Translations under genes and position numbers: made by a program | Part shown: one piece after another, positions 8,661-17,734 of the stretch | How positions within the stretch are numbered: the first letter of the stretch is position 1 | Layout: every line of letters starts with the position of its first letter | The notes under the pieces: model-generated | Seen by the model: only the letters and a program-made list of their open reading frames with translations | Told to the model about the DNA's origin: nothing | The model's database searches: none | Source of the DNA: Pseudomonadota bacterium | GTDB lineage: Bacteria > Desulfobacterota > Syntrophorhabdia > Syntrophorhabdales > Syntrophorhabdaceae | Assembly: GCA_026388275.1 (NCBI GenBank) | Contig: JAPLKB010000030.1 | Location: 18,371 to 82,370, forward strand | Length of the DNA: 64,000 nt | Direction of reading: 5' to 3'

Positions 8661-11600
8661 ATGAAAGGACCAGGATGGATTTTACTTGTAAGTTTGTTGG
8701 TGATCGTTGCTGCCAATCCCTTAGGGGTCAACCTCGCTCAGGCAGGCCCGGGGACACTGGCAGGGACAGATGCTTCGGTAACGCCGAGCGGCGGCACGTT
8801 TTACGCCAACAGTCCTTTAGGCACGCATCGGTACTGTAACGCTGCCGGCGTGTGCAGTGCTACAAGAGATTCTGGAACAGCCCTTGCAAAGTTTGTCGAC
8901 AAGCTGCCGGGACTGGGATCGGCGAACGCGAATGGTCTTGGGCAATATATCCCTGTTGCCACTCCTGATACGACAACCTATTCGGGATCTGATTACTACG
9001 AGATCGGACTGAAGGACTATACCCAAAAAATGCATACGAACCTGCCCAAAGCTACCAAACTCAGAGGTTATTATCAGAAGAATGGAACAGACCATTCTAC
9101 ACAGTATCTGGGACCCCTGATCTTGGCCAAAACGTACGATCCTACCAAAACGGCGGGCGTGGCGGGAAATGGAAAGCCGGTGCGTATCAAGTTTTTAAAT
9201 GAGCTTGGCATAAATGGCGCCGGTGACCTATTCATTCCTGTAGATACCACGTATATGGGTGCAGGGATGGGACCTTTGTCCGCTGCTGGCGCACCTTGTG
9301 ATCCATCTCTCCCTGGCGCAACATGTGCCAGTTATACACAGAACCGTGCCACCATCCATCTACATGGCGGCGTCACGCCATGGATCAGCGACGGTACACC
9401 CCACCAATGGATCACCCCGTCAGGAGATTCAACCCCCTACAAAAAAGGTGTGAGCCAGCAAAACGTTCCTGATATGCCGGATCCAAACGGTCTGGTACAA
9501 GGATCGGCTACTTTTTATTACACCAACCAGCAGAGCGGCCGACTGATGTTCTATCATGATCATGCCTATGGGCTCACCCGTCTCAATGTCTATGCCGGCG
9601 AGGCCGCGGGATATCTTTTATACGACCAGACAGAGGAAGATTTTATTCTGGGGACCAATACCTCGGGTAACAACTCTGGCCTTAAATCGCCAATCCCTAA
9701 TAATGGCGGAGGTGTTTATACTTATGGTATTCCACTTATCATCCAGGACAAGACCTTTGTGCCAGCCGACATCGCAGTCCAGGATGCCAAGTGGACAAAT
9801 GCCAAATGGGGAGTATCCGGTGACCTCTGGTATCCGCACGTATATGAGACGAATCAGTGGCCTGATAATCCGGACAACAGCGGAGCAAACAATTTCGGCA
9901 GGTGGGATTGGGGCCCCTGGTTCTGGCCGCCGGTAATCGTGGATGCGGCGCACAGCACGCCACCGGTATACCAGTGGGATGTGACCGGCACACCTGAAGC
10001 ATTCATGGACACCATGTTGGTCAACGGCACTGCCTATCCCTACCTTCCGGTGAGCCCGACAGCTTATCGGTTCCGAATTCTTAATGCCTGCAATGACAGA
10101 CCTCTCAATCTGCAGCTGTATGTGGCCGATCCCATGATCACAACCGGAGCAGGCGTTGGCAAGGAAGTCCCAATGGTTACCGCAGCCTCGCGTCCGGCCT
10201 GTTCTCCGACGCTTGCAACTAATTGCACATGCAACGATGGAACCAGTAAGCCTAACATCCTCTGGAGGAATACTGCGACCGGTCAGAATTCCGTCTGGTT
10301 AATGAATGGGATAGAGTTTTTGAGCGGGCAATCCTTAAATCAAGTACCCGATCCGAACTGGGCACTTGTTGGTGTGGGTGACTTTAATGGTGACGGCAAC
10401 CCGGACATCCTCTGGAGGAATACTGCGACCGGTCAGAATCACGTCTGGTTCATGAATGGGACAGAGATTTTGGACGGGCAATACTTCCATCAAGTACCCG
10501 ATCTGAACTGGAAAATTGTTGGTGTGGGTGACTTTAATAGTGACGGTAAGCCTGACATCCTCTGGAGGAATACTGTGACCGGTGAGAATCACGTCTGGTT
10601 CATGAATGGAATAGAAATTTTGAGTGGGCAATATTTCAATCAAATACCCGATCCTAACTGGGCACTTGTTGGTGTGGGTGACTTTAATGGTGACGGCAAC
10701 CCTGACATCCTCTGGAGGAATACTGCGACTGGTCAGGATTACGTCTGGTTCATGAATGGGATAGAAATTTTGAGCGGGCAATACTTCAATGAAGTACCCG
10801 ATCTGAACTGGAAAATTGTTGGTGTGGATGCCTTCAATGCAGGCGCCAACTCGCCGGCAGGCTGCTTCCCTGATACATGGCCTACGGATGGAAGGGCAGG
10901 CGGTGTGCCTGATCCTGCCTATGCAGGTCCGAAGATGATCCAGATAGGCACCGAAGGCGGTTTGCTGCCTGCGCCGGTGGTGCTCAATAATCAGCCGGTT
11001 GGCTATGAATACAACCGGAGAACCATCGTGGTTCTCGATATCCTGAACCAGACGCTCCTGTTGGGACCGGCAGAGCGTGCCGATGTCATCATCGACTTCT
11101 CCGCTTTCCCCGGTAAAAACGTCATTCTCTATAACGATGCACCTGCGCCCAATCCGGCTTTTGACCCGCGCTATGACTATTTCACGGGAGACCAGGATAA
11201 TACCTGGATGGGCGGTGCTCCTACGACTGCGGCAGGATATGGCCCCAATACCCGGACCATCATGCAATTCCAGGTGGCATCTGGTTCTGCAACGACACCA
11301 TATTACAATGACACGGCTAAGATGGCCACTTTGACCACAGCGATGCAAACCGCCTTCAATGCGACTCAGCCCAAACCTATTGTGCCGCAGACGACATATC
11401 CTGCACCAAATAACGTTGTTGTCGGCGCCCAGTATGCACACATCCAGGACAACTCTATGACTTTCAAGCCAATTGGAGGAGCATCAAATACGATCAATTT
11501 TAACTCCAAGGCCATCCAGGAACTGTGGGACCCCTACGGACGGATGAACGCTACACTGGGAGTCGAACTGCCTTTTACCAATAATAATATACAAACAACA

Positions 11601-12059
11601 ATCCCGTTGGGGTACGTAGATCCGGTTACCGAGACAATTAATAACAATGAGACCCAACTCTGGAAGATTACTCATAACGGTGTTGACACCCACCCTGTTC
11701 ACTTCCACCTGTTTAACGTGCAGCTCATCAACCGGGTCGGCTGGGACGGGGCAATAAGACCACCTGAACCAAACGAACTGGGCTGGAAAGAAACCGTCAG
11801 GATGAAACCACTGGAAGACGTTATTGTTGGATTCAAAGCGGTTCTACCTACACTTCCCTTTGCTATTCCCAACAGTAATCGTCTTCTGGATCCGACTAGG
11901 TTGGTAGGAACCAATCTCACACTAATAGACCCGGCAGACGGAAATGCGAAAGTCTACGTCAATGCAATGACCGATTTTGGTCATGAGTACGTATGGCATT
12001 GCCACATCCTGGGCCATGAAGAGAACGATTTCATGCGGCCGATGATCTTGGTACCATAG
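8661..12059 (+). CDS. Secreted multicopper oxidase with an inserted FG-GAP/VCBS-like repeat block
   Basis: An 1132-residue exported cupredoxin protein. A Sec signal peptide ends near AQA at residue 28. Copper ligands are visible: HLH (233-235), HDH (299-301), HPVHFH (1011-1016) and HCHILGH with a downstream Met (1113-1125), so the trinuclear site and the type 1 site look intact. Residues about 532-731 are four near-identical 50-residue repeats (ILWRNTATGQ, VWFMNG, NWKIVGVGDFN, DGNPD) set between a cupredoxin strand and TWPTDGRAGG. Family members act on metals or phenolics, for example OmpB of Geobacter sulfurreducens, a multicopper protein exported by an atypical type II system. The adjacent type II operon suggests a similar route. 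Substrate is not predictable from sequence. Confidence 0.93.
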   Translation: MKGPGWILLVSLLVIVAANPLGVNLAQAGPGTLAGTDASVTPSGGTFYANSPLGTHRYCNAAGVCSATRDSGTALAKFVDKLPGLGSANANGLGQYIPVATPDTTTYSGSDYYEIGLKDYTQKMHTNLPKATKLRGYYQKNGTDHSTQYLGPLILAKTYDPTKTAGVAGNGKPVRIKFLNELGINGAGDLFIPVDTTYMGAGMGPLSAAGAPCDPSLPGATCASYTQNRATIHLHGGVTPWISDGTPHQWITPSGDSTPYKKGVSQQNVPDMPDPNGLVQGSATFYYTNQQSGRLMFYHDHAYGLTRLNVYAGEAAGYLLYDQTEEDFILGTNTSGNNSGLKSPIPNNGGGVYTYGIPLIIQDKTFVPADIAVQDAKWTNAKWGVSGDLWYPHVYETNQWPDNPDNSGANNFGRWDWGPWFWPPVIVDAAHSTPPVYQWDVTGTPEAFMDTMLVNGTAYPYLPVSPTAYRFRILNACNDRPLNLQLYVADPMITTGAGVGKEVPMVTAASRPACSPTLATNCTCNDGTSKPNILWRNTATGQNSVWLMNGIEFLSGQSLNQVPDPNWALVGVGDFNGDGNPDILWRNTATGQNHVWFMNGTEILDGQYFHQVPDLNWKIVGVGDFNSDGKPDILWRNTVTGENHVWFMNGIEILSGQYFNQIPDPNWALVGVGDFNGDGNPDILWRNTATGQDYVWFMNGIEILSGQYFNEVPDLNWKIVGVDAFNAGANSPAGCFPDTWPTDGRAGGVPDPAYAGPKMIQIGTEGGLLPAPVVLNNQPVGYEYNRRTIVVLDILNQTLLLGPAERADVIIDFSAFPGKNVILYNDAPAPNPAFDPRYDYFTGDQDNTWMGGAPTTAAGYGPNTRTIMQFQVASGSATTPYYNDTAKMATLTTAMQTAFNATQPKPIVPQTTYPAPNNVVVGAQYAHIQDNSMTFKPIGGASNTINFNSKAIQELWDPYGRMNATLGVELPFTNNNIQTTIPLGYVDPVTETINNNETQLWKITHNGVDTHPVHFHLFNVQLINRVGWDGAIRPPEPNELGWKETVRMKPLEDVIVGFKAVLPTLPFAIPNSNRLLDPTRLVGTNLTLIDPADGNAKVYVNAMTDFGHEYVWHCHILGHEENDFMRPMILVP
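10251..10838 (+). repeat. Four direct repeats of 150 bp inside the multicopper oxidase gene
   Basis: The decamer tctggaggaa recurs at 10261, 10411, 10561 and 10711, exactly 150 bp apart, and the sequence between copies is highly similar at the DNA level. Each unit encodes a 50-residue blade-like repeat with a DxNxDGxxD-type calcium loop (GDFNGDGNPD). High DNA identity, including silent sites, points to recent duplication or gene conversion. Confidence 0.95.
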
Positions 12060-12089
12060 CCTGTCATTGCACAGACAAGACTTCAACTT

Positions 12090-12127
12090 CAGGGGACAAC
12101 TCCCGATATCAAAGGAGTTGTCCCCTG
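12090..12127 (+). terminator. Strong hairpin after the multicopper oxidase gene
   Basis: A perfect 14-bp stem (caggggacaactcc with ggagttgtcccctg) and a 10-base loop, 30 bp after the stop codon. It is not followed by a T run, so it may end transcription with help of Rho or protect the mRNA 3' end. Confidence 0.65.
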
Positions 12128-12280
12128 ATTACAATCATGCGATGTTTATCTTTGAAAAGGAGCATCCGGCTGTGCTCAAATCTGAAAACAAATAGAACGA
12201 ATCGGGTTTGTGCAGGATTTAGGAAATTACCTGAAAGTTTTTTATGAATATGCCCGGTCATGAATCAGGAGGATGGGAGA

Positions 12281-13135
12281 ATGAAAATTAAAGTTTGGGG
12301 TTGCCGTGGATCCATAACAACACCCGGTCTCAATACTCTTCGTTACGGGGGCAATTCTACTTGCCTGGAGATACGCTCCGTTTTGGGACAGGTCTTTGTT
12401 GTTGACGCCGGTTCCGGCCTGCGCAATCTCGGGAAAGCCCTTAGGCAGGAAGAGGATATCTCGGATGTTCGTTTTTTCCTGACACATCCGCACTGGGACC
12501 ACCTGGTAGGCTTTCCTTTTTTTGAACCGGCCTATTCCGATCATTACAATATTACCTTTTGCAGCGGGCCTCATTCACAGGACGCGATACGCAGATACCT
12601 GTCCCGCCAGATGGAAGCCCCTTATTTCCCAATTGATTTTAAATATTTGAAGGCCAACTTCAACTACCGTTGCGATCAGCCTAAGTCAGGAAACGGCAAT
12701 TGCATGATTGGCAGTATGGAATTTTGCGCCTTTCCCCTGAATCATCCTGGCGGCGGGTATGGCTTTAAATTTGTCGAAAGCGGAAAGGCATTTGTGTTCC
12801 TGAGTGACAATGAACTGGGATTTCAGCATAAAGGCGGCTTGTCAAATGAGCAATATGTTGCATTCTGCCGCGATGTTGACCTGCTCTTTCATGACGCCCA
12901 ATATACGGCTGAAGAATATAAGCACACCCGAGGATGGGGACATTCCACATACAAAGATGCCACAGATTTGGCAATCGATGCCGGTGTTAAACGTTTTGGG
13001 CTGTTTCATCACGATCCGGACCGCACAGACGATGACATGGATCAGCAGGCGGATTACTGCCGGGAACAAATAAGCCGGGCCGGCAGTCCAGCGGAGTGTT
13101 TTCCCTGTGCAGAGGGAATGGTGGTTGAACTATAA
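12281..13135 (+). CDS. Metallo-beta-lactamase fold hydrolase
   Basis: A 284-residue cytoplasmic protein with the MBL-fold metal signature THPHWDH (about residue 66-72), a later histidine in NHPGGGYGFKF, the aspartate of LSDNE and HDAQY, and a terminal HHDP. The N-terminus MKIKVWGCRGSITTPG with CLEI is typical of the phosphoribosyl 1,2-cyclic phosphate phosphodiesterase-like / cyclic-phosphodiesterase branch of the family. The start at 12281 is preferred over an in-frame ATG at 12260 because AGGAGG lies seven bases before it. No partner gene is adjacent. Substrate is unknown. Confidence 0.88.
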   Translation: MKIKVWGCRGSITTPGLNTLRYGGNSTCLEIRSVLGQVFVVDAGSGLRNLGKALRQEEDISDVRFFLTHPHWDHLVGFPFFEPAYSDHYNITFCSGPHSQDAIRRYLSRQMEAPYFPIDFKYLKANFNYRCDQPKSGNGNCMIGSMEFCAFPLNHPGGGYGFKFVESGKAFVFLSDNELGFQHKGGLSNEQYVAFCRDVDLLFHDAQYTAEEYKHTRGWGHSTYKDATDLAIDAGVKRFGLFHHDPDRTDDDMDQQADYCREQISRAGSPAECFPCAEGMVVEL

Positions 13136-13138
13136 AGG

Positions 13139-13173
13139 AGATCATCTCTTTACCATAATGAGACGATCTTTTA
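13139..13173 (+). terminator. Intrinsic terminator after the MBL-fold gene
   Basis: Arms agatcatctc and gagacgatct form a 10-bp stem with one wobble pair, followed directly by TTTTA. Confidence 0.55.
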
Positions 13174-13323
13174 ATGGTTGTCTTTAAAAATTCTGAAAAC
13201 CTTTAATTGGTGTATCTCTTCTGATGGCAAACGACTTCAGAATCGAATATTTTAATCAGAATTGTTTAAAGGTTCTAAAAAACAGAGATTACAATAAATA
13301 AATTACATTTTCACACAAGGAGG

Positions 13324-14031
13324 ATGATGAAACGGAAACTGAGCAGCACTATAGGGATATTGATCTTAGGCTATTTGTTTCTTGCTGTTGCGGCAAATGC
13401 AGCGGAAGAATCTGTTCTAAAAACACAAAAGGATAAGATAAACTATGGTATCGGGGTCAGTGTGCTGAGGAACTTCAAGCAGCAGGAAATTGACCCGGAT
13501 CTTGAGTTCGTAATCAAGGGCATGATGGACGCTCAATCAGGCGGCAAGCTCCTTTTAACCGAAGAGGAACTCCGCAGCACCCTGGACGCGTATCAAGCTG
13601 AACTAAAACAGATGCACGCACAGGCAATGAAAGCAGCAGCCATTGAAAACAAGCAAGAGGGCGACGCCTTCCTGGCCGCAAACAAGAAAAAGGAGGACGT
13701 GGTCACCCTGCCGAGCGGGCTGCAGTACAAGATCCTCAAGGCAGGCGACGGCAAGAAGCCATCGGGGAATGATATGGTGGAGTGCCATTACCGGGGAACC
13801 CTCATCAAGGGAACCGAATTTGATAGTTCCTATCGCACCGGAAAGCCTGCTGTCTTCAAGGTCTTAGGTGTGATTCCTGGCTTGACTGAGGCATTGATGC
13901 TCATGCCGGTCGGCTCCAAGTGGCAACTTTTCGTTCCTCCCGAGCTGGCTTATGGAATAAGGGGCGCGGGCCGCGACATCGGGCCGAACGCGACACTCAT
14001 CTTTGAACTCGAACTTCTCGCCATCAAGTGA
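13324..14031 (+). CDS. FKBP-type peptidyl-prolyl isomerase, Mip/FkpA-like, exported
   Basis: A 235-residue periplasmic foldase. A signal peptide covers about residues 1-26 (ends AAEE after ANA). An N-terminal dimerisation helix region (about 30-120, with INYGIGVSVLRNFKQQEID) precedes the FKBP domain (about 125-235) with VECHYRGTLIKGTEFDSSY, VIPGLTEALMLMPVGSKWQ and PELAYG. This is the Mip/FkpA/FklB layout. An AAGGAGG lies directly before ATG-ATG, and the second ATG at 13327 has the better spacing. It is likely a stand-alone gene that helps fold exported proteins. Confidence 0.94.
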   Translation: MMKRKLSSTIGILILGYLFLAVAANAAEESVLKTQKDKINYGIGVSVLRNFKQQEIDPDLEFVIKGMMDAQSGGKLLLTEEELRSTLDAYQAELKQMHAQAMKAAAIENKQEGDAFLAANKKKEDVVTLPSGLQYKILKAGDGKKPSGNDMVECHYRGTLIKGTEFDSSYRTGKPAVFKVLGVIPGLTEALMLMPVGSKWQLFVPPELAYGIRGAGRDIGPNATLIFELELLAIK

Positions 14032-14091
14032 TGTATGCCTATGTAATTTACCATAAGCATCTATGTCATGTAAGCGGCGTCCCCTGGTATC

Positions 14092-15099
14092 TTAATAACC
14101 TTCGAGTCTGAAATCGGTAAATAACATGGCACAGATTGTGATTACAGCAAAAATGAGATAAAGAATAAGAGTCATAAGGGTGAGCAGCTTTTGAATACGG
14201 GGAACAATTTCATAGAGACTTTCTATGTATCTGAAAGGTATAAGCATACCAACACCAGTGCCGGCCACAACTCCCCCGAGGAGTGTGCTATATATCAAAT
14301 ACCCGATATAATGATACTCTTTCTGCAGGATACAGAAGGGACAATGGTGCGTCGGCAGCTCATAAAAATAAAGTGAGATGAATGAAATAAGTGCCGCGAT
14401 TGATACCGCAAAGGTAACCAGGGTCATAATGGAAAAAAATAGTCCGGCTAATGCCCTGCTCTTAAGGAAGAAATAGAGCCCGGACATTAAGGTAATCGTC
14501 ATGACGGCACAAAAAAGGATCTTCATGGGTATACCTGGCAGCGCCGTAAGGCTTGCCCCTATTCCTGTACTTTCCGGACTGAAGAGACTTCCACAGCATG
14601 ATGTAATGATATTGGCCTTAAGATTAAGAAAATAGGCGCCCTGGGTGAACATCTCTGCAAAAATAAAAGGCGTTATTATGAGAAGCAATAGGTATTTCGT
14701 TTTTATTAAAGGGTAATCAACAGCTCTGTTATCCGTGTAGTTCAATATGAGCCATACTCCACCGAGCAGGAAGTTAAATATTTTAAGTAGTATGGTGGGG
14801 TACCCGAAACCATTTACATTCAATGTTCCTGCCGCACACATGGCGCCGACAAAGAGGCTGCTCAGCTTGTCGGCTGTAAAGATGAACAAAAAAAGCGAAA
14901 GGAGCTGAAAACCGAAAGCGTAACTCATGATAGTTGAAATAAGGTATGTTTTTCTTTCCAGGCTCAATTGCAGTTCACTGCCATCCTGTAAATCCCAGTT
15001 TCTCAAAATGCTCACCCCGTACCAGGCAGCATATAAAACCATGTAGCTCACAATTATAGAACCGATAAAAAGGGCGATAACAGCGGGCTGCATGATCAT
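14092..15099 (-). CDS. Polytopic membrane protein with DsbB-like CPFC motif
   Basis: A 335-residue protein with about eight to ten hydrophobic segments. I do not recognise the family. Two cysteine features stand out: CC at residues 168-169 in a probably extracytoplasmic loop, and CPFCILQKEYHYIGY from residue 253, which resembles the quinone-side CPLC-(I/V)xQR-Y motif of DsbB/BdbC oxidoreductases. Its start overlaps the upstream ATPase gene by four bases, so it is the last gene of the NosL operon. A thiol-redox or metal-handling role would fit the neighbours but is inferred only. Confidence 0.7.
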   Translation of the reverse strand: MIMQPAVIALFIGSIIVSYMVLYAAWYGVSILRNWDLQDGSELQLSLERKTYLISTIMSYAFGFQLLSLFLFIFTADKLSSLFVGAMCAAGTLNVNGFGYPTILLKIFNFLLGGVWLILNYTDNRAVDYPLIKTKYLLLLIITPFIFAEMFTQGAYFLNLKANIITSCCGSLFSPESTGIGASLTALPGIPMKILFCAVMTITLMSGLYFFLKSRALAGLFFSIMTLVTFAVSIAALISFISLYFYELPTHHCPFCILQKEYHYIGYLIYSTLLGGVVAGTGVGMLIPFRYIESLYEIVPRIQKLLTLMTLILYLIFAVITICAMLFTDFRLEGY

Positions 15100-15782
15100 G
15101 GGCGTGTCCCTGCGGCCAGTACCTTTCCATCACGGAGTTCTATCACCCTGTTTACTTCGGTTGACTCGAAAACAAGAGGATCGTGGCTTGCGATAAGGAC
15201 TGTCTTCCCTTCCCTGTTGAGCCTTGCCATGATTTCGATAAATTCACTGGACAGCTTCGTATCGAGGTGTGCGGTAGGTTCGTCTGCGATGATAATGCTC
15301 GGATTATTGATCAGCGCCCGTGCAATGGTAACACGCTGGGCTTCCCCTCCTGACAGCCATTCTACCCTGGAGGATGCTTTTAGGGATATGTTGAAAAGGT
15401 GGAGGAGTTCAAGAGCCCTTTTCTTTAGAGCAGCGTGTTTCTCTCCGCAAGGATAGGCAGGAATCATAACATTCTCAAGGGCTGTCATACCTTTGATAAG
15501 GTTATACTGCTGAAAGATGAACCCAAAGGTTTTACGGCGTATTTCCGTGAGAAACCGCTCCGGAAGGCTTGTTATTTCACGGTTGAGGATTTCCACTCTC
15601 CCCGTTGTCGGCTTTGTCATGGCGCCGATGATACTCAGTAGAGTCGTCTTCCCCGATCCGCTGGGACCCTTCAAAACCGTTACCATATTGGAATCTATGG
15701 CAAGGTTGATATCATCGACGGCCATAAACTCGTTTGAGTTGCCTTTATTAAAAATCTTCGTTACATGTCTCAGCTCAATCAT
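15096..15782 (-). CDS. ABC transporter ATPase of the LolD/MacB type
   Basis: A 228-residue nucleotide-binding subunit. Walker A is GPSGSGKTTLL (about residue 39), the signature is LSGGEAQRVTIARAL, Walker B is IIIADEPTAHLD and the switch histidine is in IASHDP. The sequence around FGFIFQQYNLIKGMTALENVMIP is typical for partners of FtsX-like permeases. Those transporters usually do mechanotransmission or lipoprotein work rather than solute import. It follows the permease gene by seven bases. Confidence 0.93.
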   Translation of the reverse strand: MIELRHVTKIFNKGNSNEFMAVDDINLAIDSNMVTVLKGPSGSGKTTLLSIIGAMTKPTTGRVEILNREITSLPERFLTEIRRKTFGFIFQQYNLIKGMTALENVMIPAYPCGEKHAALKKRALELLHLFNISLKASSRVEWLSGGEAQRVTIARALINNPSIIIADEPTAHLDTKLSSEFIEIMARLNREGKTVLIASHDPLVFESTEVNRVIELRDGKVLAAGTRP

Positions 15783-15789
15783 GGCGTAT

Positions 15790-16923
15790 CTAAAGCCTCA
15801 TTACTTCATCAGGGTCTACAATTGCCGCTTTCCAGGAAGGGATAATAGTAGCCGCAGTGTAGGGGACAACTGTCAGGAAAAACAATGCTGCTACCTGATA
15901 GGGGTCTATGTAAGGGATGAGGCGGAAATGCGGGTACAGCACGGACCATCCCTTAAGAACCGGCTCAAAAAAAATATATGAGGCAAAAAACACGTGGAGG
16001 TAGGCAAATACAATCCCCATCAAAAAAGCAGAGAGAGAAATAACCATGCCTTCCCACAATTTCATGGAAATTACTTCGGATGTTTCCCATCCTACTGCCT
16101 TCAGTATACCGATCTCCCGCCTTTCTTCAGAGCTGAGACTTGTCGCCTTGTCCCATGCAAGGATGACAAAGGCAAGGATGGCCCCGGCAATGATGAATAT
16201 CAGCAGCCCTCCGCGCCAATCAAACACTGCATCATAGGTTCGTGCAATTTCATCCCGAAGAATCGGCCGGGTATCCGGAAGGAGCCTTTTTATTTTGTCC
16301 GCCACGGTGCTCAATTCCTTCTTGTTTCTCACCTCCAGGGTCAAGTCTGTGAAATATCCTTTCTTTATACCAAAGAGATTTTTGAAGTCCCTTTCGGATA
16401 TTTCCACTATATCTGATGAAACAAGTTCCGACTCAGAAGACATAACATCAGATATCTCAAACGTCATATATGAGCCGTCAAAACCCTTAAGCGGCATAAA
16501 GTCTCCTTTTTGTGCATCGAGAACTTTTGAAACACCCCGACCTATAGCAACAATACCCGTCTTGGCCTCATAATCCTTAGCAGCTATCAGAGTATAATTA
16601 GCCCCGGTTGACGGTTCGTAGTAATAACCCCACAAGCGCCCTTTCACATTGCGTACGCCAGTGATCCCTTCTATGATACGAATATAATCCTCCGGGACGA
16701 GATCGTGCCGCCCGGCAACAAGCTTCTGCACTACGATCTCAGGACTGCCCTGCAGAATAATAGACGCCTCTCTCTTTATAGATGTGGTGAAAAAAAAGAT
16801 AGATGCCAGAATTAAAACTATTATCGTATAGACTGCCAGTAACGCAAGGTTTTTTCCCCATCTCCGCAAGAGCGAGGAAAGGGCAAAGTCGATGATATTT
16901 CTCTGCTTCTCAACCCAGATCAC
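15790..16923 (-). CDS. FtsX/MacB-type ABC permease
   Basis: A 377-residue permease with one N-terminal membrane helix (around LALLAVYTIIVLILASIFFF), a periplasmic domain of about 200 residues and three C-terminal helices holding the FtsX-like core (ERREIGILKAVGWETSEVISMKLWEG). The start is taken at the GTG at 16923, which overlaps the stop of the upstream gene by four bases (GTGA) and has a G-rich site before it. An in-frame ATG at 16941 would add six residues. It works with the adjacent LolD-like ATPase. The substrate or client is unknown, and the NosL partners suggest copper-site maturation. Confidence 0.9.
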   Translation of the reverse strand: MIWVEKQRNIIDFALSSLLRRWGKNLALLAVYTIIVLILASIFFFTTSIKREASIILQGSPEIVVQKLVAGRHDLVPEDYIRIIEGITGVRNVKGRLWGYYYEPSTGANYTLIAAKDYEAKTGIVAIGRGVSKVLDAQKGDFMPLKGFDGSYMTFEISDVMSSESELVSSDIVEISERDFKNLFGIKKGYFTDLTLEVRNKKELSTVADKIKRLLPDTRPILRDEIARTYDAVFDWRGGLLIFIIAGAILAFVILAWDKATSLSSEERREIGILKAVGWETSEVISMKLWEGMVISLSAFLMGIVFAYLHVFFASYIFFEPVLKGWSVLYPHFRLIPYIDPYQVAALFFLTVVPYTAATIIPSWKAAIVDPDEVMRL

Positions 16924-17237
16924 ATTCCCCCCGGTTTGCATTTTGTGAGGCGCGGCGGAGGCCCTATTATCGATCCTGAAGGAAAGTGTTCCATAGATGA
17001 GGGGTGGTCCTGAAAAGGTGTGGCAAAATCAGCCATAGCCGGGTTTCTGGTGTATTGCGCGTCCGTAAAAAGACAAAGGTCCGTCAGTCCATACTTTTCC
17101 ACTATTCTCGTACGCTCTTTGAGGAAAAGCGCATCGTTCAGGCCTCTAAAATGAGCATGAACAAAAACAATGAGCAACGCGCAGACGTTAGCTGCAAGCC
17201 ACAGGAGGAAAATGTTGGATTTTCTTTTGAATATCAA
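16920..17237 (-). CDS. Small membrane-anchored protein of the NosL-ABC operon
   Basis: A 105-residue protein with an N-terminal signal anchor (about residues 9-27, IFLLWLAANVCALLIVFVHA) and an exported domain of 75 residues rich in conserved-looking short motifs (LTDLCLFTDAQYTRNP, FPSGSIIGPPP). No family name is known to me. It overlaps both neighbours by four bases (ATGA upstream, GTGA downstream), a strong sign that it is a real gene and part of the complex made by the ABC pair and NosL. Confidence 0.75.
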   Translation of the reverse strand: MIFKRKSNIFLLWLAANVCALLIVFVHAHFRGLNDALFLKERTRIVEKYGLTDLCLFTDAQYTRNPAMADFATPFQDHPSSMEHFPSGSIIGPPPRLTKCKPGGM

Positions 17238-17713
17238 TTGAGCCCTATTATGATCGAATCGGAAATTTCCTGGAATCTGAGTAATGTTTTGCCTTTATGG
17301 TCCTTTATAAACCCCTTTGCTTCCCCCTCCTTTTCAAATGGTATCAGTTCTCTCCCCATGGGTCCGTAGACGTCGCTTCCCTGGACATAATATGCTTTCA
17401 AACCGTCAATGTAGCTTAACCCGTAGTAGTCAGTCACATAGATTGAGCCGATATCGGTTCTCCTCGCTTTAGGGTTATATTTGCTTAGATTGAAGTAATA
17501 TTTGAACATGTCCTTAGCTCCGTCAAAAAATGCAAATGAGCCGTCTTTAAAGTCTATCCGTGCAACAAAATCAGGATACTTTGCCACGAACATACCGCAT
17601 ACGGGACATTTATCGCGCGGCCCCGGTTGTGGAGGATTTTTTTCCTCCCCCCACAGAACCATCGCCCATGTAAGACTGATCAAAATAATAACAAAAAGGG
17701 ATCGCTTCAACAT
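17234..17713 (-). CDS. NosL-family protein
   Basis: A 159-residue exported protein. The signal peptide covers about 1-21. The copper-binding CPVCGM motif (C36, C39, M41) is followed by the NosL-type sequence VARIDFKDGSFAFFDGAKDMFKYYF and TDYYGLSYIDGLKAYYV. NosL is a copper(I) chaperone for nitrous oxide reductase in denitrifiers. No nosZ is present here, so this copy probably serves another copper protein, possibly through the ABC system. It overlaps the next gene by four bases. Confidence 0.92.
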   Translation of the reverse strand: MLKRSLFVIILISLTWAMVLWGEEKNPPQPGPRDKCPVCGMFVAKYPDFVARIDFKDGSFAFFDGAKDMFKYYFNLSKYNPKARRTDIGSIYVTDYYGLSYIDGLKAYYVQGSDVYGPMGRELIPFEKEGEAKGFIKDHKGKTLLRFQEISDSIIIGLN

Positions 17714-17734
17714 TGTTGCCCCTGAAAATCACAT

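Noticed and set aside
10335..11441. Long minus-strand frame (368 codons) opposite the multicopper oxidase
   Set aside because: It is a shadow of the repeated coding sequence on the plus strand; the repeats carry their open frame with them, and no ribosome site or family resemblance is seen.
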